Assembly (NCBI GenBank): GCA_022113835.1
Contig: JAILWY010000020.1
Span: 6,109,501-6,173,500 of the forward strand
From: Atopsyche davidsoni
Lineage: Eukaryota > Arthropoda > Insecta > Trichoptera > Hydrobiosidae
Length of the DNA: 64,000 nt
Direction of reading: 5' to 3'
The notes under the pieces were generated by a model. The model was not told the DNA's origin and did not search any database. It worked only from the letters and a program-made list of their open reading frames with translations. The position numbers were made by a program, and so were the translations under genes. Below, piece by piece: positions 1 through 10,022 of this stretch (positions within the stretch are counted from its first letter, which is position 1; the number at the start of each line of letters is the position of its first letter).

Positions 1-377
1 TGTCTGTTTAAAGCGTGATTTTGGAAACATATTAGAGAATGAATATAACAGCATTCGAGATAATTAAAAGCAGAAGATTTATATGTTTATAATATATTTA
101 AATTTATAAAATTCGACATTAAATGTATTTTTTAAATGACATTTGATCTTGTGTCACAGTGAGTTTTAATAGTGCAACAGTAAAAAAAACTTTTGTTCCA
201 AAAAGTCACCACCGTAAACCGTAAATATTTAGATTTTTGATGATTTTATTTAACCAAAGAGTTTTTTGGTCAAAATAGGCGCCACACCGTAACGGATTGA
301 TAATGGATTCATTATATTATTTTACAAATTTGCAAGGGAGATTAATGGTGGGTCGAAAACTGAGGAACCCACTTGGA

Positions 378-1105
378 GACAGGACCGAAGAGTGTGGTTC
401 TTGTCTTGCATGGTGCATGAAGAGCAAAAGAAGGAAGGTGGTTCTAAGCTGATTTGACCAACGCATTGGGGATTGATAACATCAAAAACTAGCCAATATT
501 GCTGAAGGAATTGAAAGAATGGGCAATTGGCAGTGGATCGTGTTGAATATCCCCTTGTCTTGCGTGATGATGAGAAAAATCGATCCGATCGAGTCGAATT
601 GACACAATACATGATATTGCTTGTCGATCTGAAATTTTCCTAGGTCGGACAGTGGAAATGATGTCTCCACGAGGTGACAGTGCTACCCTTCATTTTTTTC
701 AGAAAACATCTGAAAATAAGGATTATTAATGAAGATAGATTCGCTGAACCGATTTTTTTATTTTTAAAAACCTGAATACTTGTGGGGAAGATCTATGGGA
801 AGGCGTGGTATAACGGTTTATTCAGCATTAGGTCTAGGTTGGTTTAAAATATCTTCTGGGGACAGGACTACAGAGCATGGCCTCTTAGTGTGATGCTTGA
901 AGATCAGGACCAGAAAGTTTATTCTAAACTAATTTCCTATGCGAGTGGAGTACAGGGAACTTAAGCTCTATATAAAGTACGCGACGTAATGCGATAATAT
1001 TTGGTAAGCAGTTTTTTTAATAAAAATATCCATCAGTGGTGGATATGCACTGTGATACCTGAAGAGCAGGAGCAAAAAGAAGCATATGAACATTAAACTA
1101 TCAGT
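378..1105. repeat. Diverged direct repeats, unknown family
   Basis: Two segments, 378-457 and 861-940, share a run beginning GACAGGAC, a following AGAG, a TGAAGA-CA block and a TTCTAA-CT-ATTT end. A weaker third copy lies near 1,041-1,105 (TGAAGAGCAGGAGCAAAAAG). They are diverged, same-strand copies about 200-480 bp apart. No coding potential or known family is recognised. Confidence 0.4.
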
Positions 1106-2839
1106 TTAGATTTCGATATATCGGTATGGTCCAAAATCTGAGCAAACAGCTTTCTATATAGAATATAAGAAACCCATAAATCACGTAAAAGCTTCTCGAA
1201 TAGGAAAAGTCAACATTTGATTCAAAATATTATTAAAATATTTTAGAATTGGTTGTAAAATATAGATAAAGTCAAGCAACTCTATTTCGTTTGTAAAATT
1301 CGTTGGCCGTCGTCAAAAGTGAAAAAAAATGTCTGGTTCCGCATGTGCGCAAATTTTAAAAAATACTCTACTCCTTAAACTGGCTCGATTTAAGTTTTCA
1401 TATACACATTAAATTGTTTTATTAAATTTTTTGCTGTAGATTTGACTGATTTTTTTTTTTTTTTTTAATTTAATGATAATGATAGCCGTAAAAGTACATA
1501 TTATGCTATACGATGTTTTGCATAGTTTAACACTTGGTGAAAAAAAAAACTATCTTATGTGTCACTCACAAAAAGCAATTTTTATAAAAATAAAATACTT
1601 TTAAAAAAACAAGCCCCTTCGTCGTATATGGCGCATATTTTACACGATAGATTTTCGGGCTGACAAACTATGATCTGACCTTGTATTTGTGAGCTGACAA
1701 ATGATTGCCGGCATCAGTATTATATTTTCCATCGTCAGAACATTTTTTGTGGGAGCTGTATCCCTATAGCTGCCTACGAACGTTGAAACACAACCGACAA
1801 CCGAACGGTAACTGGCATATAACCTCTTCTTTTGCTCAAAAAAAAACATTCAAATGTACAGTTGTCGATTGTGTCGCGGCGTGTGTAGGCTGCTGCCTTG
1901 CCGAAATCTGACTTCAGAGTTATTGTCACCTAGAAGTAAGCAGCTGAGCTCTTGTAATGAATCGATATCAGGTTTTATTGTTAGCTTAAAACGACGCATG
2001 CAGTTCCATGCAGTGAATGCATATTATGAAAATGACGTGCGGTCCACGCAAACACTTTGGCATTACTTTTGCCTTGATATATATTTTAAGCAACATAAGC
2101 GGGCATGCGCTGTGTTTTTGTACAACTTTTTATTCAAAACATAAGGCCAAAAGATATATAATATACCGTATCGATATTTACAAAATATTCAATATTAGTA
2201 ATGTAATTTGTTGGGTTTAATTTATAATTACCTGCTTAGATTTTAAACTGCTTAGATTTAACGCCATTGGCAGAAAAAACGTGACAGGGAGTCTAAAAAT
2301 AGTTCTTCGCTAAATAAATAAAAATTACACAATAACAAAGATAAACATACTTTCGTATACCTGAAAGGGTATTCCGTGGCATGCTGTGCATTTTTGCGTA
2401 TCGTCACAAGCAAAACAAACGGCAGTAATGATCGAATATAATGTTTCAAATATAGTATTGTGAAATTTCACAATCGTTTGTTTTTTTTTTCGTGTAAGAT
2501 GTGAGATGCGGAGTGTCACTCACCAGTGGTTATCAGAGGGGTTTGTATCCATTCGTCGTAATCCAAAATTGTCGCCAATCCATATCAGGAGCACACGGTA
2601 CGAAAATCCAAAACCAGCGGGTTCACACTCACTCAAAATCGAGAGTCCGACTCAAAATAAAGCACTGAAAAATGTTGCAAAAGTCGCACAGATACGGAAA
2701 CTACACACGAAAATTAAACGCTTTAGCGGCGGTCAGGCTTTACGTAATTGCAGAAAGTAAAACTTATTCTATTACAGCGAAAAACCGACCATCGATGCAA
2801 CGTAAAACCAAAAGTGTTTTGTAAAAGAAAGCAAACTGA

Positions 2840-3195
2840 CTTTCACTGCGAGATCGCCTCTCGGAGCGCGGCGCCGACTCGCCCGCGCGAACTGAACGTA
2901 AATACGGCAATACCCGACGCAAAATAACTACAATAAAACTGAACAAGCAAACAAACACCAATGCAGCAAATGAGAACACACAAAATAGCGTTAAAATGAC
3001 TCTACGAGCTCGGCGCCCGGCCGCTTCCCGCGCGAGATGTTTTGACACTCGGACGAGTCCTTCGGATTACGCAAACTCGCGGCGCGCGATACGACCCGTC
3101 GCGAAGACAGACGCGGAGTCACTGACATTCCGGCCAAACAAAACCCAATTCAAACGGACCGCTGCCGGAGCGGGACGCCGCTGTGCGCCGCCATA
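2840..3195. other. CpG-rich patch without a recognised gene
   Basis: This segment is rich in CG dinucleotides (for example GGAGCGCGGCGCCGACTCGC) and lies in DNA that is otherwise strongly AT-rich. Similar CpG-dense patches in this window sit at gene starts (MINDY-3, brahma exon 1). This could be the promoter or first exon of an unseen gene, or a GC-rich repeat. No protein family was recognised in any frame. Confidence 0.35.
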
Positions 3196-3841
3196 GCCGC
3201 GTCCCTCTCGCACCTTGGAAAAGTATTGCCGTTCGCAGCGTGAAAAATTTATTACAAACCTTTGGCAGTCGAACCTTTTTCTTTTCGTAAAAAAGAAAAT
3301 AAGCAACAATAATTTCATCGGTATATTCTAAATGCACAAAATAAATAAATTTCAGCTTCAAAACGGTATATAAAAAAAATCAGATACAATGATTTTTTTT
3401 AACTCTTGTTTTAAAAATAATTATAAATACTATTAAAGTGAAAATAAGTTATAATTATATTTTTATATTTTTTTTTTTTGAAAACAACTAATTAAGAATT
3501 TACTTTTTTTGTTATGAACATTAAAACTCTCAAAACACAACAAACACTACATTCAAATAATATTTTCACACAACATCCAAAATAGAGAAGACAGTTTTAT
3601 AGCATATTCTTCTTTTGAAAAAAAAAATATATTTACTCGATTTAATTGATACACAGTACACAAGAATACTATAATTTTTTGTAATAATTTTGTTTATAAC
3701 AAATGAAAAAAAATGTTTAAGCTTTAATTTGTATTAACAAAATATTTTTATTCATTATAATTTTAAAAAGTGGATTCATTATTTTTGACAGAAAATACTT
3801 GGTGGCATTCCATTTTAATTTTTAAATAAAATATTTTTGTG

Positions 3842-3920
3842 AATTTTCCACGTGTTTTAATTTTATTGTGTAAAATTTTAGCGAAACCGGTCACCAATAA
3901 AATAAAAACACGTGGGAAAA
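3842..3920 (+). mobile_element. Penelope-like terminal repeat copy, decayed
   Basis: Contains AGCGAAACCGGTCACCAATAA, the core shared by the dispersed family in this window, between inverted CACGTG-TTTTAATTTTATTG arms. The TTTGATAATGCC half of the core is missing. The flank at about 3,785-3,840 (TTTTTGACAGA, then a GGTGG-ATTCCATTTTAA motif) matches the family's outer end. Confidence 0.5.
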
Positions 3921-4639
3921 TGACAGTACTATGTTATTATAATTATTTGTTTATTTGTCTTAATTTTGATTATGTAAAAAAATATCTTTCAATAAATTCT
4001 GGAAATATTGCATTTATCACATGTTACATTGAATATTTAATTTATTTCATTGAAAACTGGATACTGAGACTGTTGATTATTGTATAAAGTATTGAAAAAT
4101 TTAACCATGATTCAAGGTTATTGAACTGAATTTCTCTCAACATTTTCGCAATTATTCGAACGTTTTCATGTAAAAGATTCTGTACCCCTGGCGAAATGGC
4201 GACGTAATAATTCGTTTCTCTCACTCGCACGCGCTCTAAACTCGAACACGACATCTCGCTCTACAAGGAAAGCAATTCAGACGTAATATGCTCTGCCTCA
4301 CTCGAACTAAGGCGAAATTCCAAGCTACCTCTCTTTCTAAACCCTTTCAGTACTATTCATACTAGACGAATAAATATAATGCGAATTTAGACATAGTTCA
4401 TAAACTTATTATTCTATGACAAAAAATATTTTTTTATAATAAAATTGAATGCCATTTTATTCAGAATGTATTGATCTGTATATTGGTATCTTTAAATATC
4501 AATAAAACACAGTAAATATATTACTTTATCTTCAATTTAAAACTGAGATCGAAGCAGGTTTGATCTATTCTCGCTATGTGAATACGGTTACTTCTGATTT
4601 TACTAGAACTATCTCTTTTCAGCAAGAGTCAATGCTTCG

Positions 4640-4996
4640 GTACTTGTCTTTTATCCGACCACCAAAAAACATTGTCCTATTATTTTGCTTTTTTTTATTG
4701 GCAACAGTGTCTATTTTTTGCTTCTTTTGTTGGCAACAGCGAGTCTCGTCATAGAAATGAAAGTTTTTTTTCAATTTTGTATCATATATTTTACAAACAA
4801 TGAAAAAACGGTTATCTTTGACGGTTAGGTTAGGTTAGGTTAGGTTAATACTTTAAATTAAATAAATAAACAATACGTGTTTTCTCGCCAATAGACACTG
4901 TTGCCAACAAAAGAAGCAAAAAATAGACACTGTTGCCAACAAAAAAAGCAAAACAATAGGACAATGTTTTTTGGTGGTCGGATAAAAGACAAGTAC
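4640..4996. mobile_element. Foldback element, 100-bp arms
   Basis: Arms at 4,640-4,739 and 4,898-4,996 are near-perfect reverse complements (left starts GTACTTGTCTTTTATCCGAC; right ends with its complement). Each arm carries two copies of a TTGGCAACAG-type motif. The 158-bp spacer contains the TTAGG run. No transposase frame is present, so this is a non-autonomous foldback of unknown superfamily. Target-site duplications were not identified. Confidence 0.7.
4823..4847 (+). repeat. Interstitial TTAGG telomere-type repeat
   Basis: Five tandem GGTTA units, equal to four full TTAGG units. (TTAGG)n is the usual telomere repeat of arthropods and is lost in Diptera. The run is far from any chromosome end seen here and sits in the loop of a foldback. 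Confidence 0.8.
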
Positions 4997-7725
4997 CAAT
5001 GCTTCTTACTGAAATGAAAGAAAAGCAGTGTAATAGTTAGTAATTACAATTTTATCAACTTCGCGTTTATTCAATTTAATCAAACGTTCATTTTTAATAA
5101 TTATCTAAGCATAATAATAAATTATTGCACAATAATTAAGTAATCAAATATAATTATAATTATATTTTTGAAAGCAGAAAACTTGTTAAATGTTATCATG
5201 CGATGGGCGTTTTTTTATACTTGAATATTTCAAAATTAAAAAAATACTCGCACAATGTCGTATTCATTTTCTAATATTTTCTTTTTATAATTACAATTTT
5301 GAAACATCGTTTATAAATACAAGTAAATATTTATCACGCTTCAATAATATATATTCATATTTTATGGAGGCATTTATACTTCTTTAATTCATAAAAAAAT
5401 ATTTAGTGCGTAGTCTTTAATAAATAATTTTGATTAAATCATAAACCTGTAAAAATAATTAATGAACATTCGTGAGCCATTTAAAAATAATAATATGCAT
5501 AAAAAAATTAAATAAATAAATAGGCTGTAAACACTGAAACCCAATAGCCTCACGCTGCAATTGTTTGAAAATGGAATCTCCAGAGCCGCGGTCACTTTTC
5601 CCGTGCGCCAGACAAGGACAGACCGTCTCTTCGCGCCTCTCGCTCGCACACATAGGGAAGGTCAGTTTTCGACAGAATCTCCTCGCGGTGAACTTTGTGA
5701 ACGGCCGCTTGACGTGCAACTCTTTAACAATTAATGATATATTTAACATTATTAAGCGATACTTGACAACAAGGTAAAACATTTTACTTTTGTTTACGTA
5801 TATATTTACCGTTTATCGTATAAATAAATTTGACGCGATGCACCAAACTAAAAATGGTCGCAGTCTGTTTTGGAGTCGTGCATATTTGTGATGATCAATA
5901 GACAAGACAACTTAATAATAATAACAAATTCAGCATTTTTAATACATTAAAATGATGCTTCAAGATAATAATAAATGCACGGTGTAACATTATAATATTT
6001 TAAAGTTAATTGGGCATATTTTAATGCAGATCAAACATCATATTGCTTTATTTATTTATGATGAAGTTTTTTTACAATTGAAAATTTTCATTTATATATG
6101 AATAAATTACGTACCATTTAGATAAAACGCCATTAGCTTTTATTTATTTGTAACAATAATAAACCAATACGTAAAAAAACACCAACACCATATTATCATT
6201 TTTATTGTAGAATAAGGACCAAAGAATACATGAAAACTATATTCTGAAGTATCTTCAGAAATGTAATAAATAATTCTTTTAATTATATAATATTCACTAT
6301 TGTAAATATTTTTTTATTAATCATTATTATTGTGAAATTTTATGTAAAACAATTTATTTTTACATAAAACAATTTATACATCAAATTAAAATCTTGCAAT
6401 ATTAGGGTTTCTTTTTAACAATTAATTTTTTATTACAAACACCTCTGCTTCTAAAAATAAAAATAATAAACGACCCTATAAAGACGAGCAGAAAAGATCA
6501 ATTTGCTTTGATCACAGTGGTCAAATCCTTTGCGCGATAAAGTTTATCAATCATAAAGCAGGATTTACTGTTTTACATAAATATATTTTAGTTTATGCCA
6601 TTGAATGAATGTAAATAAAACAATTGTTTTAAAAAAATAAGTTATACATATTTTCAACATCAGGCAGTAAAATAAAATATATAAATAAGGTGCATTATCA
6701 TAAATTTTTTATTTTAATAAATTATGGTTTAGTTAATTATTATTTAATTAAGAGATTTTATAAGGGCCCCTGTCTTTACAAAGCGTGATCCTTTTTTAGG
6801 AGAAAAAAAGTACAGCACAACTCTAGTCAGTGAAATACTTTAAATTCGTATATTTCCAAAGGAATTTTGCATTTTCAATATATTATTTAGTTTTATTTTT
6901 TTAATAAAATACTTAATTATGGTTTTTGTATTTAATTTTTGTAATTGATTGATAAAATCTTTAAAAATATTTTGGGTCGCATATGTGTAAAATGTATGCA
7001 ATTTTTGCAGTAACAAAAACTTCGCTGGTGGGATGAATTTTTATGACTTGGCAGCACTGATCAAAACAGCGCGAGGCGCCCTCCCCCACGCGCAGACTCC
7101 TCCGTGTTTGTCGGTAAATGCCCACCGCGTGTCAAGAGTTTTTCTCAACGTTTCTATTTATGTAATGTCGTGTGACACATCCCTGAAATAGCCCCCGCCT
7201 GCCTCCTCGGCTGGCAGGCCACCAAGAGCTGAACAATTAAAACGGATGACTCCAATTTCCACCGTATATGAAAAAATAACCATTTATTAATGTTAGCCGC
7301 AAAAATCCTGGGAATTATCCCGGCCATAGTCCATAGCCAGTCCAACCCATGAAGGCGGTTCCAACACCGGAACCGAAACGCAAACCGGTACGCAGCACGA
7401 CAATGCAATGGCACTGGTCCCCAGTGGATGGATATTTTTTTTCATCCTCACTTTAGGTGCGGCCCAACACCCATGAATCAGTCTGTCGTACTACGTGAAT
7501 TTACTTTGGCGATTGTATCATTTTCCCTTCCAATGTCATGCATAAGTCGGATCATATGGAAATTATTTTGCTCGGGGCTTATACGGTTAGGCTCGCTGAA
7601 GAGCCCGCGATAGTGCAGCAATTGGCGCATATTATTTAAAAAAATCCGTAAGTGGCAAATTTTCATATTTACTCAGGACTTAAAATATATGATAGTACAG
7701 AAATCGGTTTTTCCGGGAGCTGTTT
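4997..7725. other. Gene-free AT-rich stretch
   Basis: No exon or known gene is visible. A CpG-rich patch lies at about 5,575-5,715 and another GC-richer segment at about 7,020-7,440. The remaining DNA is over-rich in A and T with many poly-A and poly-T runs. The open frames show no family signature. Confidence 0.55.
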
Positions 7726-7733
7726 ATCTATAT

Positions 7734-8036
7734 CAGGGGTCCCCAACCTTTTTGCACCCTAGAGCACATTCTAGAATGCCCGTCGGGCGGCGGGAACCAT
7801 TTATTTTTTCATGGTATATTTATAGTTGGACGTAGTCAATAATACATATAATGCACAAAAAAATATTATTAATATAAAAATATAATTTTAACGATATAAT
7901 TATTTTCGCTTTATCAACATAAATAATTTTTTATCGTGGTCGCACATCGGCGGGCACACGTAAAACGGTCGGCGGGCACACGTAAAACGCTCAGCGGGCG
8001 CCATGGTACCCGCGGGCATAGGGTTGGGGACCGCTG
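7734..8036. mobile_element. hAT-type MITE with 8-bp target duplication
   Basis: The element is 303 bp and starts CAGGGGTCCCCAACC and ends GGTTGGGGACCGCTG, a short imperfect terminal inverted repeat of hAT type. It is flanked on both sides by ATCTATAT (7,726-7,733 and 8,037-8,044), an exact 8-bp duplication as hAT transposases make. The inside has no transposase frame but carries a doubled GCGGGCACACGTAAAACG motif near 7,949-7,989. The intact duplication suggests fairly recent insertion. Confidence 0.88.
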
Positions 8037-8044
8037 ATCTATAT

Positions 8045-9059
8045 ACTCATACTATAAGGCTCGTCGGGAGAAGCATAATAGTGCAGCAAAAAATAAGTGG
8101 CAAGTTTAACTGTGTGGTAATAGTTATTAGAAATTTGGGCAGGTCAGTCGGTCCAGCAGTGGTGTGCGCGGTGACGAGTGCGGGAGTCAGCTGGCTTGGG
8201 AATGATTAGTTTCTAGGCATGCGGTGAGGGGGGCTTGCGCAGGTCAGTGGGCGCGGGCGGCGGTGCAGCGCGAGGCTCGCCTAGGCGGGGAGGCTTGACT
8301 GGTCTCGCTTGGCTTACAATTTCACTTGCAACGAAAGCAAAAATCGCGGCGTGCGAAGAGAGACGCCTCTCTCGCTCGGCCCGCTAGCCGCGTCCCTCTC
8401 CGCCGCGGCGTCAGCGACCTCCGGTGTTGCCAGGCGCGGAGGGAAAATCCGCGATTCGCTTTTATTTCCCTCCGCACACCACCTGTATTGAAACCAACTT
8501 TGCTGTCAAACTATTCATCCAATGTTTGTGCTGAAGATTCTTCAAAGATAGTCACTGTACCGCTAAAACGCTGTAAGACCGAAATATATGAAACGCGACA
8601 GATCACATGGCTGATTCGAGATTTGGAGTTATTAGTCTATTAATTACTCAATGAAAGTATTCAAATCCAACGAAGGTTTTATATATTTACGGCTAACTTC
8701 ATTTGCATATACATATGTTTATGTAAGGCAGGCCGCGGCAATGGATTCCTTGTATCCACTTGGACGGGTGGTATTTCATACGTATAGTGTCAAATAGCTT
8801 GCTCCGGATAAAAATTATTAGAATGCTTGAAGAGCAGAAAAATAAAAGAACATCAGTCGGAACAGAAGAAAAGCAAACTTCAAGTTCTCGCCGGTCTGTA
8901 CATATTGCCAAGAGGATCGTGTAAATTTTTCACGTTGCAAAAATAAATAAATGCATTGTTGCCCTTTGCATTGTGATTTTTTTAAATTTTATTTTGTACA
9001 CTTTAATATTTTTTTCGTAATTTCGTAGAATAGTATTCACCATTTCGTAGAAAAATACG
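8045..9059. other. Gene-free stretch with CpG-rich patch
   Basis: A CpG-dense segment runs from about 8,215 to 8,460, followed by AT-rich DNA. No conserved protein is read in any frame. The patch may be an orphan promoter or part of a GC-rich repeat. Confidence 0.4.
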
Positions 9060-9200
9060 TTACTCCTAAGTGATTTTCCACATGTTCGTTTTTATTAGTG
9101 ACCGGTTTCGCCAACCTTTTGGCATTATCAAACAGAAACGTGAATACGTGAAAGGATACGTGGGAGGTCGGCGAAACCGGTCACTAATTAAAACGCGACG
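9060..9200 (-). mobile_element. Penelope-like terminal repeat copy
   Basis: Read on the minus strand, 9,133 to 9,096 carries TTTGATAATGCC, a short hairpin (GCCAA, AAGG, TTGGC), then GAAACCGGTC. A second GAAACCGGTC core lies on the plus strand near 9,173-9,182, so two termini face each other with about 40 bp between. This is one of about ten copies of the family in the window. Confidence 0.6.
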
Positions 9201-9494
9201 CGGCATTACCATGGCCAATGTTTTACAATGTATTATTTGAGAATGAACAGTACATTAAATTCTGCAGCTGTTGATTCTGAAAATTGCATTCTGTATTATC
9301 ATATCAACAACATCTTAAACACGTCGATATTTATATTTATACAATAAAAGCACTGTTTCGTTTGGTGTTTTTTGTTGCATTTAATCAAGCTTTGAGAACT
9401 CTGCATTAATGCGGATTTTAAAGCAGTTACTTTTGACCCTCATTAATTTAAATCATTTTGAAAATAGATCTACCCTTTTTATTATTATAATATT

Positions 9495-9640
9495 TTTGAG
9501 TGATTTTCCACATGTTTGATAATGCGAAACCGGTCACAAATAAAAACGAACATGTGAAAAATCACTCAAGTATTTTACTCAAAAATATTAAAATGGAATT
9601 CCACCAAGTGCTCTCTGTCAAAAATATTTGAATTTCTTAT
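9495..9640 (+). mobile_element. Penelope-like terminal repeat copy, hairpin deleted
   Basis: Inverted arms GAGTGATTTTCCACATGTT and its complement (ending near 9,565) enclose TTTGATAATGC joined directly to GAAACCGGTC, so the stem II hairpin has been lost. The right flank has the family's outer end, GGAATTCCACCAAGTGCTCT followed by TGTCAAAAATA. Confidence 0.6.
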
Positions 9641-9734
9641 TTGTATTTATAATAAAAATTATAATGAAATAATAAATAAATAAAAAAAATTAAAAAAACA
9701 TTAAGTGTTTTCTGGCAACACATTTGCAAAGTCG

Positions 9735-10022
9735 TTCATTGCACCCCGTGCCGAGGTGAACGACTCTTTCTCCTCCCGTATGGCGCCGTCCCTATCCAAC
9801 GCCCCGCGCGCCGCATACGTCCGTCCCTCTCGGCCGGCTCTGCGTGTGCTGCTTTCTCCCTTTCACCCGCGGCGGCCGCTAGCGCCGTCCCGCTCGCGCG
9901 CGCCAAGAAAGCGGAGAGATGCGAGCCGGCGACATGCTCGCCGCCGCGGCCGTGTTGCGAGCTTTTGCGGCGCACATTCTGCGCGGTGAACTCTCCGCCT
10001 CGCGAGGGGAAAAGCCGGCTCA
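9735..10022. other. CpG-rich patch without a recognised gene
   Basis: About 290 bp very rich in CG and in GCGGCCGC-like words, between AT-rich DNA. Both strands are open for about 95 codons, but the translations are Arg/Ala-rich low-complexity sequence, as expected by chance in GC-rich DNA. It could be an orphan CpG promoter. Confidence 0.4.

Larger units (their letters stand above)
1..4631. other. Gene-free AT-rich stretch
   Basis: I find no exon or recognisable gene here. Open frames are short and match no family I know. The stretch holds diverged direct repeats near 378-1,100, a CpG-rich patch near 2,840-3,190 and a terminal-repeat copy of the dispersed Penelope-like family at 3,842-3,920. 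The rest is simple AT-rich sequence with A and T runs. Confidence 0.6.

Noticed and set aside
7154..7414. 86-codon minus-strand frame in GC-richer DNA
   Set aside because: No motif of any transposon or gene family was convincing.
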